A stretch of DNA of 64,000 nucleotides from Streptomyces sindenensis (lineage in GTDB: Bacteria > Actinomycetota > Actinomycetes > Streptomycetales > Streptomycetaceae), in assembly GCF_014649035.1 (NCBI RefSeq), contig NZ_BMSG01000030.1, positions 36,403 through 100,402 on the forward strand, in the 5' to 3' direction. The notes beneath the pieces were generated by a model, which was not told where the DNA came from, made no database searches, and saw only the letters and a program-made list of their open reading frames with translations. Made by a program: the position numbers and the translations under genes. This document shows, piece after piece, positions 17,062 through 25,117 of this stretch. How positions within the stretch are numbered: position 1 is the stretch's first letter; each line of letters begins with the position of its first letter.

Positions 17062-17067
17062 TACAAT
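17062..17067 (+). promoter_or_regulatory. -10 element of a probable leaderless rsm22 transcript
   Basis: TACAAT ends six bases before the GTG at 17074. That spacing puts the transcription start at the start codon, and there is no ribosome-binding site. Confidence 0.5.
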
Positions 17068-17073
17068 TCGCCG

Positions 17074-18090
17074 GTGAACGCCACCCTCCCCACCGCACAG
17101 TCCCTGCGCGCGGCGCTGGCCGGGCTGCTCGACGGGCTGCCGCCCAAGCAGGCCGCGCAGGCCGTCGACCGGCTGATCGCCAGCTACCGCGGGGAGACCC
17201 CGACGAACGCCCCGATCCTGCGGGACCGCTCCGACGTCGTCGCGTACGCCGCGTACCGGATGCCCGCCACCTTCGAAGCCGTACGGTCGGCCCTCGACGC
17301 CCTCGTCGAGGCCGCGCCCGGCTGGGCCCCCGCCACCCACACCGACATCGGCGGCGGCACGGGCGCGGCGAGCTGGGCGGTCGCCGGGGCCTGGGAGGGC
17401 CCGGCCACCACCGTCCTGGACTGGGCCGAACCGGCCCTCGCGCTCGGCCGGGAACTGGCCGAGGCCTCCGGTGTGCCGTCGCTCCGCGCCGCGCGCTGGG
17501 AGCGGGCCCGGATCGGGGCGGCCCTGGAGCTCGCCCCGGCCGACCTGATCACCGTCAGCTACGTCCTCAAGGAACTCCCGGCCGCCGCCAGGACCGAACT
17601 GGTCGACGCGGCCGCCGGGGCCGGGCAGGCCGTGGTGATCGTCGAGCCCGGCACCCCCGACGGCTACGCCCGGATCATCGAGGCCCGCGACCGGTTGACC
17701 GCCGCCGGGCTGCGGATCGCCGCCCCCTGCCCGCACAGCGACGCCTGCCCGATCGCGCCCGGGACCGACTGGTGCCACTTCTCGGCCCGGGTCAGCCGCT
17801 CCTCGCTGCACCGGCAGGTCAAGGGCGGCTCGCTGAGCCACGAGGACGAGAAGTTCAGTTACGTCGTCGGCACCCGCTTCCCCGCCGCCCCGGCGCCCGC
17901 CCGGATCACCCGCAAGCCGCAGATCCGCAAGGGCCTGGTCCAGCTGGAGCTGTGCACCCGGGACGAGGGGCTGGCCCGCGCCACGGTGAGCAAGCGCCAC
18001 GGCGCGCTGTACCGGGCGGCCAGGGACGTCGCCTGGGGCGATCCCTGGCCGCCGGAAGGCACCGGAGGAGCCGAAAAAGCCGAAGGCTAG
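17074..18090 (+). CDS. Rsm22-family small ribosomal subunit methyltransferase-like protein
   Basis: A 338-residue SAM-dependent methyltransferase-like protein related to mitochondrial Rsm22, which acts in small-subunit assembly. The SAM motif is THTDIGGGTGAASWA, and the family block ADLITVSYVLKELP is present. Cysteines in CPHSDACPIAPGTDWC and in LELC could bind an iron-sulphur cluster, as shown for the mitochondrial relative. GTG at 17074 is preferred because TACAAT lies six bases before it, and because upstream codons are not conserved-looking. The last four bases overlap the convergent DDAH gene. Confidence 0.87.
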   Translation: MNATLPTAQSLRAALAGLLDGLPPKQAAQAVDRLIASYRGETPTNAPILRDRSDVVAYAAYRMPATFEAVRSALDALVEAAPGWAPATHTDIGGGTGAASWAVAGAWEGPATTVLDWAEPALALGRELAEASGVPSLRAARWERARIGAALELAPADLITVSYVLKELPAAARTELVDAAAGAGQAVVIVEPGTPDGYARIIEARDRLTAAGLRIAAPCPHSDACPIAPGTDWCHFSARVSRSSLHRQVKGGSLSHEDEKFSYVVGTRFPAAPAPARITRKPQIRKGLVQLELCTRDEGLARATVSKRHGALYRAARDVAWGDPWPPEGTGGAEKAEG

Positions 18091-18902
18091 CCGCGCAGCT
18101 CCTGCGTACAGCACTTCACGCTGCCGCCGCCCTTGAGCAGTTCGCCCAGGTCCATCGGGACCGGCTCGTAGCCCCGGTCCCGCAGGGGACCGAGCAGCCC
18201 GGTCGCGCCCTGCGGCAGCAGCACGTGCCGCCCGTCGCTCACCGAGTTGAGCCCGAACGCCGCCGCGTCCGCCTCCCGCGCCAGCAGCGCGTCCGGGAAC
18301 AGCCGGCGCAGCACCGCCCGGCTGCCCGCGGAGAACGCGTCCGGGTAGTACATGATCTCGTCGGCCGCCGCGTCCAGCACACAGAGCGCGGTGTCCAGGT
18401 GGTAGTAGCGCGGGTCCACCAGATCGAGGCCGATGACCGGCGCCCCGAAGAACTCCTGGGCCTCCATGTGTGAGAGCGGGCTGGACCGGAATCCCCGCCC
18501 GGCCAGCAGGTAGGAGGCGGTGACGGCGAAGTCCCCCTCGCCCTCGTTGACGTGTTCCGGCTCATGCACCTCGGCGAAGCCGTTCTCCCGGAACCAGTCC
18601 CGGTGGGCCCCGGCCTCCTCGAACCGCTCCCGGTACGCGAACAGCGCGCCGAGCACCCGGCCGCCGATCACCGTGGCGCCGTTGGCGGCGAAGACCATGT
18701 CGGGCAGGTCGGGGCGGGGGGTGAGCAGCTCGACGGTGTGGCCGAGGCTCCGGTAGCGGTCGCGCAGATCCTCCCACTGGGTCTGGGCGAGCGGCAGGTC
18801 GACGGGTTTGGACGGGTCCATCCACGGGTTGATGGAGTAGGTGACCCGGAAGTGCGTCGGCGCGCACATCAGGTAACGACGAGGGGTGGCCTCACGGTTC
18901 AC
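18087..18902 (-). CDS. ddaH: Dimethylarginine dimethylaminohydrolase (DDAH)-like amidinohydrolase
   Basis: A 271-residue enzyme of the guanidino-modifying superfamily, expected to hydrolyse N-omega-methylated arginine to citrulline and an amine. The family marks are FRVTYSINPWMDPSKPVD, DMVFAANGATVIGG, the catalytic His in RYYHLDTALCVL, and the nucleophilic Cys in GSVKCCTQEL close to the C-terminus (C264/C265). The GTG at 18902 was chosen for GAGGAG seven bases upstream. It is divergent from a TetR gene with a perfect palindrome between them, suggesting specific control. Related streptomycete proteins have also been annotated as citrullinase or ornithine cyclase partners, so substrate remains unproven. 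Confidence 0.85.
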   Translation of the reverse strand: MNREATPRRYLMCAPTHFRVTYSINPWMDPSKPVDLPLAQTQWEDLRDRYRSLGHTVELLTPRPDLPDMVFAANGATVIGGRVLGALFAYRERFEEAGAHRDWFRENGFAEVHEPEHVNEGEGDFAVTASYLLAGRGFRSSPLSHMEAQEFFGAPVIGLDLVDPRYYHLDTALCVLDAAADEIMYYPDAFSAGSRAVLRRLFPDALLAREADAAAFGLNSVSDGRHVLLPQGATGLLGPLRDRGYEPVPMDLGELLKGGGSVKCCTQELRG

Positions 18903-19035
18903 ATCCGGCTCCTCGCGATCGGCGGCCGGGGCCGCGGAACGGTGGGATGCGCACGGTCTGTGCGTGAGCCCATGGTGCGCTGCGCGCGCCGGATCCGCAG
19001 CGATTCGACGGGGCGGTCCACCGAACGCCGCGGGA

Positions 19036-19059
19036 GACGTCACGGGGGACGTCACGGGG
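19036..19059. repeat. 12-bp direct repeat in the ddaH-tetR gap
   Basis: GACGTCACGGGG occurs twice in tandem, and is followed by further GAC-rich partial copies. It lies in the ddaH upstream region, between the ddaH start and the palindrome. Confidence 0.6.
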
Positions 19060-19095
19060 GACGCGCCCGGGAGCATCACCGGAGACATTCCAAGA

Positions 19096-19107
19096 CGATA
19101 CGTATCG
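19096..19107. promoter_or_regulatory. Perfect palindromic operator for the adjacent TetR
   Basis: CGATACGTATCG is a perfect 12-bp palindrome in the ddaH-tetR intergenic region. It overlaps where the -35 element of the tetR promoter should be (the -10-like TAGATT is at 19121-19126). Palindromes of this CGATACGTATCG type are typical TetR-family sites. Confidence 0.7.
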
Positions 19108-19132
19108 GTTCGTCCGGGGGTAGATTGGCCGC

Positions 19133-19762
19133 ATGGCACCCACCAAGGCACCCGACTCCAGCCGCCGCAGCGACCGCTCCCGCCGCGCCATCCACGACGC
19201 CGCCCTCGCCCTCGTCACGGAGGTGGGATACCGGCGGACGACGATCGAGGGTATCGCCGCCCGCGCCGGGGTGGGCAAGCAGACCATCTACCGCTGGTGG
19301 CCCTCCAAGGCCGCCGTGCTGATGGACGCCTTCCTGGACCTGGCGGGCCGGGCCGCCGAGGAGGTCGGGGCCGGGCCCGGCGAGACCGCCCCGGGCATTC
19401 CCGACACCGGTGACCTGGTCGCCGACCTCAAGCTCGTCCTGCGGGCCACCGTCGACGAGCTGAACGACCCGACGCTGGAGGCCCCCACCCGCGCGCTGAC
19501 CGCCGAGGGCGTCGTGGACGCGAAGCTCGGGGCCGAGTTCGTCCACAAGCTGCTCGACCCGCAGCTCGCGTTGTACGTCACACGGCTGCGGGCCGCCCAG
19601 GAGGCCGGGGACGTACGCGCCGACGTCGATCCCCGGATCGCCCTGGAACTGCTCATCGGGCCGCTGATGCACCGCTGGCTGCTCCGGACCCTGCCGCTCA
19701 CCCACGCGTACGCCGACGAGATCGTCGATTACGCGATCGGCGGGCTCGCTCCGCGAACGTGA
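19133..19762 (+). CDS. TetR/AcrR-family regulator
   Basis: A 209-residue regulator. The helix-turn-helix is at about residues 34-58 (IEGIAARAGVGKQTIYRWWPSKAAVLMDAF), followed by a TetR_C_11-like effector domain (APTRALTAEGVV, then LIGPLMHRWLL). TAGATT ends six bases before the ATG and there is no ribosome-binding site, so the mRNA is probably leaderless. Divergence from ddaH and the palindrome overlapping its own -35 region suggest autorepression and control of ddaH. The ligand is unknown. Confidence 0.9.
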   Translation: MAPTKAPDSSRRSDRSRRAIHDAALALVTEVGYRRTTIEGIAARAGVGKQTIYRWWPSKAAVLMDAFLDLAGRAAEEVGAGPGETAPGIPDTGDLVADLKLVLRATVDELNDPTLEAPTRALTAEGVVDAKLGAEFVHKLLDPQLALYVTRLRAAQEAGDVRADVDPRIALELLIGPLMHRWLLRTLPLTHAYADEIVDYAIGGLAPRT

Positions 19763-19929
19763 CCACCCACCCCCTCCGTCGTATCCAGAATATGGGGATA
19801 TCGGGCGTGATGGTGCTCACTCGGCGCAGTGGTACACGGCCCCGCTGGTGAACTCTGGCCACCCGAACCGCAGGATGGTGCGACCATGGACAGGCAACGC
19901 TGAGGTGAACTGCTGAGGTGAGGGGATAG

Positions 19930-20676
19930 ATGGGCGCCGATTCCGGCCGTTTCCGCGGCACAGAGAGCAGGATCTCCCAGTGGCTGCGGCGACGTCCCAG
20001 ATCATCGGGGGCCGACACCGACGAGTCGGCCCGGGTGGCGCTGCTCCTGGCGGTCGCCGAGGCGGGCATGCCGATCGCGCCCGCCGCCCACCCCGTCGGA
20101 TACCGGTGTTCGTGCGAACGCATCGGCTGTCCCACCCCCGCCCGGCATCCCGTCTCCTTCGCCTGGCAGACCCAGTCGACCACCGACCGGGCCCAGATCG
20201 AGCGCTGGGCGGCCGGTCAGCCGCAGGCCAACTTCATCACCGCGACCGGCATGATCCACGACGTGCTGGACGTACCGCTCACCGCCGGCCGGAGCGCCCT
20301 GGAGCGACTTCTCGACGCGGGCATCGACGTCGGTCCGGTCGCCGAGTCCGGCGACGACCGGATGCTCTTCTTCACCGCCACCCGCGGCACCCCCGAGGAC
20401 GAGGACGAGTGGTGGCCCTGCGAGCTGGACTGCCACCCCGAGACGATGGACGCCCACCCGGGTCTGCGCTGGCACTGCCGGGGCAGCTATGTCCTCCTGC
20501 CGCCCGCCCGGCTCCCCGGTGAGCTGGACGTCCGCTGGGTGCGCGGGCCCGAGCACGAGCTGCCCGACCCGCTGACCCTGCTGGAGACGCTCACGGATGC
20601 CTGCGCGCGGTACGTGGGCAGCGCCGAGCAGAGCGAGCTGGACCACGACGCGATCGCCTGGCCGCTGAGCCGCTGA
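19930..20676 (+). CDS. Bifunctional primase-polymerase (Prim-Pol)-like protein, probably inactive
   Basis: A 248-residue protein resembling the N-terminal Prim-Pol domain of replication proteins of plasmids and phages, found as a chromosomal single-domain gene in streptomycetes. Recognisable parts are VAEAGMPIAPAAHPVGYRC, Cys-rich CSCERIGCPTPARHP, RWAAGQPQANFITATG and LRWHCRGSYVLLPPA. The usual hhhDhD metal-binding pair is replaced by MIHDVLDVP; whether this still binds metal is doubtful. No helicase domain is attached. The role is unknown. The 3' end runs into an 18-bp repeat array. Confidence 0.7.
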   Translation: MGADSGRFRGTESRISQWLRRRPRSSGADTDESARVALLLAVAEAGMPIAPAAHPVGYRCSCERIGCPTPARHPVSFAWQTQSTTDRAQIERWAAGQPQANFITATGMIHDVLDVPLTAGRSALERLLDAGIDVGPVAESGDDRMLFFTATRGTPEDEDEWWPCELDCHPETMDAHPGLRWHCRGSYVLLPPARLPGELDVRWVRGPEHELPDPLTLLETLTDACARYVGSAEQSELDHDAIAWPLSR

Positions 20677-20750
20677 GCCGCGCGGAATCGCGGAAGAGCT
20701 GAGCCGCGCGGAAGAGCTGAGCCGCGCAAAAGAGCTGAGCCGCGCGGAGG
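20675..20750. repeat. 18-bp tandem repeat array after the Prim-Pol-like gene
   Basis: Units of GAGCCGCGCGGAAGAGCT occur at 20701 (exact), 20719 (two changes) and 20737 (partial), with an expanded first copy at 20675. The array begins at the stop codon and fills most of the gap to the convergent lipoprotein gene. Confidence 0.75.
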
Positions 20751-20770
20751 CGCCGATCCGCGCCGGGCGC

Positions 20771-21811
20771 CTATTCGCCCTTCGCCGCGATCAGGCCCGG
20801 CAGCCGGTTCAGCATCCGCACCTTGCCGCCGGAGCCCGCCTCCGCACCGGCCCCCGCGGCCCGCGGCGGCACGTGCACCAGCTGGCTGGAGACCCGCTCC
20901 TTGGTGAGGGTGCTGTTCACCTCGCCGGTGAGCAGCGCCTTCACATCCGGGTTGACCTCGGGCCGCAGCCCCTTCGCGGCGACCTGCCGCTCGAAGTGCT
21001 TGCTGTTGAAGAAGACCAGCGCCCCGCCGTCCTCGGTGCGCAGCCCCAGCGGCGCGAACGTGCTGCCCGTCAGCGGCTGGTCGACGTACTGGTACGAGAA
21101 CCCCGCCCGCCGGGTGGTGCGGCGCGTCTCGCGCCAGCCGGAGGTCGAGGTGGACGGGGCGAACACGTCCGGGGTGCCGTTCTGCAGATAGCCGGTGTAC
21201 GAGGCGCTCAGATCCGCGGGCGGCACGGCCAGCTCCTCATCCCGCGGCTTCACCGGGGTGGCGAGCCCGTCCCCGTCCAGAGTGAACTCCGGCACCTGGG
21301 CCGCCGGGAGGACGCCGAGGTAGGCCGCCTTCCACAGGGCGTCGGGGCCCGTCCGCACGAACACCACCAGCCAGCGGGTGTCCAGCTTCCCGCCGTCCTG
21401 GTCCCGGTTGGAGTCGGTGTCCGCGAGGAACCAGCGCGGCCAGCCCGCCTTCTTGGGGATGACGTAGGTCGCGTCGTCCAGCACCAACGGCTTGTGCGCC
21501 TTGTTGCCGTCCGGGTTGTACGTCCGGCGGGCCTTCAGCCCGGCCTGGTTGATCGCGCCGAGCGAGCCCGTCACCCGGTCCGCGTCCAGCGCCGGATCGA
21601 ACGCCTTGTCCGCCGCGTTGTAGGCGTCGGTGAAGTCCTTGAGCGCCTGGGCGGCCTCGGACTTCTTCGCCCCGGGCAGCACTTCCAGCTCCCCGTGCAC
21701 CGTCACACAGCCCGTCGCCGTCAGGCACAGCACCGTCGCCGTCGCGAGCCCCGCCGTCAGCCGGCCCAGCCCAGGGTGTCTCGTCATCCGCTGCTTCTGC
21801 GCCTTCCGCAT
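20771..21811 (-). CDS. Conserved streptomycete lipoprotein of unknown function
   Basis: A 346-residue predicted lipoprotein. The N-terminus is basic (MRKAQKQRMTRHPG), followed by a hydrophobic core and lipobox LTATGC with Cys at about 35. Then come EAAQALKDFTDAYNAADKAFDPALD and GRWFLAD-type segments of a family I have seen in streptomycete genomes without function. A start at the internal ATG (21787) is also possible. It follows the hmuTUV operon on the same strand, with 123 bases between its start and the hmuV stop, but nothing in it suggests heme binding. Confidence 0.7.
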   Translation of the reverse strand: MRKAQKQRMTRHPGLGRLTAGLATATVLCLTATGCVTVHGELEVLPGAKKSEAAQALKDFTDAYNAADKAFDPALDADRVTGSLGAINQAGLKARRTYNPDGNKAHKPLVLDDATYVIPKKAGWPRWFLADTDSNRDQDGGKLDTRWLVVFVRTGPDALWKAAYLGVLPAAQVPEFTLDGDGLATPVKPRDEELAVPPADLSASYTGYLQNGTPDVFAPSTSTSGWRETRRTTRRAGFSYQYVDQPLTGSTFAPLGLRTEDGGALVFFNSKHFERQVAAKGLRPEVNPDVKALLTGEVNSTLTKERVSSQLVHVPPRAAGAGAEAGSGGKVRMLNRLPGLIAAKGE

Positions 21812-21934
21812 CCGTCGCCCGCACTGACCGTCGAAACCCTACCGGGGCGACGAAGGGCGCGCGGGCACGGACCGGATACAGCGTCCACACCGTGACCTGC
21901 CGGCCTGATCGACAGGACACCCCCTGGAACCGCG

Positions 21935-22774
21935 TCAGTTCGGACGTACCGGCACGATCAGCGGTGTGCCCGTACGCGGATGGGGGAAGACCTCCACCGG
22001 CTGCCGGTAGACCTCGCCGAGCAGCTCGCCGCTGAACACCGCCTCGGGCGGGCCCAGTTCCGCGATCCGCCCGTCGTGCAGGACGGCGGCCCGGTCCGCG
22101 TACGCCGCCGCGAGCCCCAGATCGTGCAGGACGACGACCACCGCGTCCCCGGCGGCGGCCCGCTCCCGGCAGATCCGCAGCACCAGCTCCTGGTGGCGCA
22201 GGTCCAGGGCGGCGGTCGGCTCGTCGAGCAGCATCAGCGGAGCCCGCTGGGCCAGCACCCGGGCCAGCGCCACCCGCGCCTTCTCGCCGCCCGACAGCGC
22301 CGAGAACGGGCGGGCCGCGAACCGGGTCACCTCGGTCGCCGCCATCGCCGCGGCCACCGCCGCGTCGTCCTCGTCCTCCCGCTCCGTACCGGCCCAGGGC
22401 GCGCGCCCCATCCGTACGACGTCCTCCACCGGGAACGGGAAGGACAGCACGGCGGCCTGCGGCAGCACCGAGCGGCGCAGCGCCAGTTCGGGCGCGGACC
22501 AGGCGGCCGCCGGGCGGCCGTCGATCCGCACCTCGCCGCTTCCGGGGGCCAGATCGGCGGCCAGCGCGGCCAGCAGCGTCGACTTGCCGGCCCCGTTCGG
22601 TCCGACCAGGGCGACCACCTCGCCGGCGTGCGCGGTCAGGTCGACGGAGTCCAGCACCTGCCGCTGCCCGAGGCGGACCGAGAGTCCGGCGGCCTCCACG
22701 GCGGGGGAGCCGGGCGCGACGGGCGAGGGCAGCTCCCGGGTGCGTACCGCGAACAGATCTCTCAGCGTCCTCAT
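21935..22774 (-). CDS. hmuV: Heme ABC transporter ATP-binding protein
   Basis: A 279-residue ATPase that powers heme import with HmuU and HmuT. Walker A is GPNGAGKST (about 58-66), the Q-loop LPQAAVLSF, signature LSGGEKARV, Walker B LMLLDEPTAALDL and the H-loop VLHDLGLA. The N-terminal 25 residues are an extra tail. The ATG overlaps the hmuU stop by four bases (ATGA), indicating translational coupling and matched expression. The operon hmuT-hmuU-hmuV is read away from an iron box at 25074. Confidence 0.92.
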   Translation of the reverse strand: MRTLRDLFAVRTRELPSPVAPGSPAVEAAGLSVRLGQRQVLDSVDLTAHAGEVVALVGPNGAGKSTLLAALAADLAPGSGEVRIDGRPAAAWSAPELALRRSVLPQAAVLSFPFPVEDVVRMGRAPWAGTEREDEDDAAVAAAMAATEVTRFAARPFSALSGGEKARVALARVLAQRAPLMLLDEPTAALDLRHQELVLRICRERAAAGDAVVVVLHDLGLAAAYADRAAVLHDGRIAELGPPEAVFSGELLGEVYRQPVEVFPHPRTGTPLIVPVRPN

Positions 22775-23895
22775 GCCCAACCCCCTTGCTTGCGACGGGT
22801 CCTGCGCAGCAGCCAGAAGAAGAACGGGCTGCCGAAGAGCGCGGTCAGCACCCCGAGCGGCAGCTCGGCCGGGGCCGCCACCGTCCGGGCCGCGAGGTCG
22901 CCCGCCACCAGCACCAGGGCGCCGCCGAGCGCGCTGCCCGGGACGAGGAAGCGGTGACCGGGGCCGTTCGCCATCCGCAGCAGATGCGGGACGAGCAGCC
23001 CGACGAAGGAGATGATCCCGGCCACGGCGACCGCGGCCGCCGTCAGCAGCGCCACCACCAGCACCAGCACGATCCGCAGCCGCTCCACGTCCACGCCCAG
23101 GTGCCGGGCGGGCCGTTCGCCCAGCGCCAGCAGGTCCAGCTTGCGCGAGTGGAACGGGGCGATGAGCAGCCCGGCCAGCGCGCACGGCAGTACGGCCAGC
23201 ACCTTGGGCCAGGTCGCCTGGGAGAGGGAGCCGAGCTGCCAGAAGGTGATCTGGGTGATCTGCGCGTTGTCCGCGAAGAAGATGAACAGGCCGATCAGCG
23301 CGCCCGCGAAGGCGTTGACGGCGATACCGGTGAGGATCAGCGTCACCACCTCGGTCCGGCCGCCGGAGCGCGACAGCGCGTAGACGAGCAGCACGGTGGC
23401 CAGTCCCGCGACGAACGCGAAGACGGTGATGGTCCAGTTGCCGAAGAAGGTCAGGCCGAGCGCGATCGAGGCGACCGCGCCGACCGCCGCGCCCGCCGAG
23501 ATCCCGATCACGCCGGGTTCGGCGAGCGGGTTGCCGAACACGCCCTGCATCAGGGCGCCCGCGCAGCCGAGCGACGCGCCGACGAGCACCGCGAGGGCGA
23601 CCCGGGGGAGCCGCACGTTCCACAGGACGCTCTCGCCGACCCGGTCCAGCGCCTGCCCGCCGAGCCCGATGCGGTGCTGCACGGAGGACACGACGTCCCC
23701 GAGCGGGATGTCGTACGCGCCGATCGCCGCCGACAGCAGACAGCCGGCGAGCAGGGTGAGCGAGAGCCCCACGGTGAGCAGATACGCCTTGCCGTGCGGG
23801 GACTTGGCGCCAGGCGTGTCGGGCGCGGCGCCCTTCGGCGGTCCGGCCGGGGACTTCTCCACGGGGCCGGTGCGTTCCTCGTACGAGGTGGTCAC
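22771..23895 (-). CDS. hmuU: Heme ABC transporter permease, FecCD family
   Basis: A 374-residue membrane protein with about 10 hydrophobic segments. The family blocks are ESVLWNVRLPRVALAVLVGASLGCAGALMQ (the characteristic RLPR motif), FGNPLAEPGVIGISAGAAVGA and GIISFVGLLVPHLLRM, with a basic C-terminus. It forms the channel for heme (or, less likely, a siderophore) supplied by HmuT. An N-terminal cytosolic stretch of about 35 residues is Pro/Lys-rich. Both ends overlap the neighbouring genes by four bases. Confidence 0.92.
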   Translation of the reverse strand: MTTSYEERTGPVEKSPAGPPKGAAPDTPGAKSPHGKAYLLTVGLSLTLLAGCLLSAAIGAYDIPLGDVVSSVQHRIGLGGQALDRVGESVLWNVRLPRVALAVLVGASLGCAGALMQGVFGNPLAEPGVIGISAGAAVGAVASIALGLTFFGNWTITVFAFVAGLATVLLVYALSRSGGRTEVVTLILTGIAVNAFAGALIGLFIFFADNAQITQITFWQLGSLSQATWPKVLAVLPCALAGLLIAPFHSRKLDLLALGERPARHLGVDVERLRIVLVLVVALLTAAAVAVAGIISFVGLLVPHLLRMANGPGHRFLVPGSALGGALVLVAGDLAARTVAAPAELPLGVLTALFGSPFFFWLLRRTRRKQGGWA

Positions 23896-24974
23896 TGGCC
23901 CTTTCCGCCCTTCGCGTACAGCTGCTCGACGATCTCGGTGAGCACCCGGTCGGTGCGCGGGCCGTAGTTCAGCAGCACGCCGTCGTCGACCGTGACGACC
24001 CGGCGGTCCAGGCCGGCCGGGGTCTCCGCGATCCCCGGGATCTTCACCAGGCCGTCCATGCCGCCGACCGACTCGAACCCCTTGGTCATCAACAGGATCG
24101 CGTCCGGAGCGGCCTTGGCGAGCGCCTCGCTGGTGATGGCGGTGAAGTCCTTGTCCAGCCCCGATTCCTTCCCGGCGTCGACCGCGCCCGCGGCCTCCAG
24201 CAGCGAACTGGCCCCGGACTCCGCGCCGCCCAGCAGATAGACGGAGGCCGAACCGCGCAGATAGAGGAAGGCGACCCGGGGCTTCTTGCCGTCGGCGGGG
24301 GCCGGGACGGACTTCTGGACGTCGGCGATCCGCTTCTCGGTGCGCTTCTTCAGCTCCGTACCGGCCGACGGTACGCCGAGGGCCTCGGCGACGGTGTCGA
24401 TCCGGCGGCCCACGTCGGACAGCTCCTCGGCGGGCTCGACGACGAGCAGCGGGATGCCCGCGTCCCGGATCTGGTCGATGGCCTCGGACGGTCCCGTGGT
24501 GGTGTCGGCCAGCACGATCGTCGGCTTCAGGGAGAGCACGCTCTCCGCCGAGACGTCGTGGGCGCGGGTCACCACCGGCAGTTTCTCGGCCTGTTCGAAG
24601 GTGGCGGTGATGTCCCGGGCGACGACCTGTTTGCCGAGGCCCAGGGTGAAGACGATCTCGCTGAGCGACCCCGTCAGCGGCACGATCCGCTCGGTGGAGT
24701 CGATCGTGACCTCCTTGCCGTCCGCCGAGTCGACCGTCACCGGCAGCCTCGGCGCGGGGGTACCGGCCAGCGGCTCGACCCGGTCCGCGTCGGCGGAGCT
24801 CCGGGCGGACGCGGACTTCGGCGCGGAATCGCTGCCTCCACCGCAGCCGGTCAGGACCAGGGCGAAGGCGACGGCAGCGGTGAGCGCGGCGGCGGCCCTG
24901 CCCCGGGCCGGGCGACGGCGGGCCGTCGTCGCGGCGTCCGGGCCCATCGAGGCGAAGTCCTGCGAGATGCGCAC
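23892..24974 (-). CDS. hmuT: Heme-binding lipoprotein of ABC transporter
   Basis: A 360-residue substrate-binding protein (PeriBP/HmuT type) anchored by a lipobox (LVLTGC, Cys about 44). The downstream region has the expected two-lobed form, with TERIVPLTGSLSEIVFTLGLG, PTIVLADTTTGP, and the C-terminal DDGVLLNYGPRTDRVL. Position next to two HtaA proteins and heme oxygenase points to heme rather than a siderophore. The GTG at 24974 has no strong ribosome-binding site; an ATG at residue 10 is another possible start. Transcription probably starts in the gap containing the iron box at 25074. Confidence 0.9.
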   Translation of the reverse strand: MRISQDFASMGPDAATTARRRPARGRAAAALTAAVAFALVLTGCGGGSDSAPKSASARSSADADRVEPLAGTPAPRLPVTVDSADGKEVTIDSTERIVPLTGSLSEIVFTLGLGKQVVARDITATFEQAEKLPVVTRAHDVSAESVLSLKPTIVLADTTTGPSEAIDQIRDAGIPLLVVEPAEELSDVGRRIDTVAEALGVPSAGTELKKRTEKRIADVQKSVPAPADGKKPRVAFLYLRGSASVYLLGGAESGASSLLEAAGAVDAGKESGLDKDFTAITSEALAKAAPDAILLMTKGFESVGGMDGLVKIPGIAETPAGLDRRVVTVDDGVLLNYGPRTDRVLTEIVEQLYAKGGKGQ

Positions 24975-25073
24975 TGAGGCACCGTCCTGTCGTTCTGCTG
25001 CGTGCGGTGGGTGGTTCGGGTGCGTGGCGAGGGTGGAGGTGGCGGAGGGGTTCCGGCGCGGCCTGAACGTAGC

Positions 25074-25092
25074 TTAGGTTAGCCTTACCTGA
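25074..25092. promoter_or_regulatory. Iron box (DmdR1/DtxR operator) between hmuT and htaA
   Basis: TTAGGTTAGCCTTACCTGA matches the DtxR/DmdR consensus TTAGGTTAGGCTAACCTAA at 16 of 19 positions. It lies 26 bases before the first htaA-type gene and 100 bases before divergent hmuT, so Fe2+-bound repressor could shut both transcripts when iron is plentiful. Confidence 0.9.
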
Positions 25093-25117
25093 CTATCCAG
25101 TCCTCGGAGGGTCCCTC

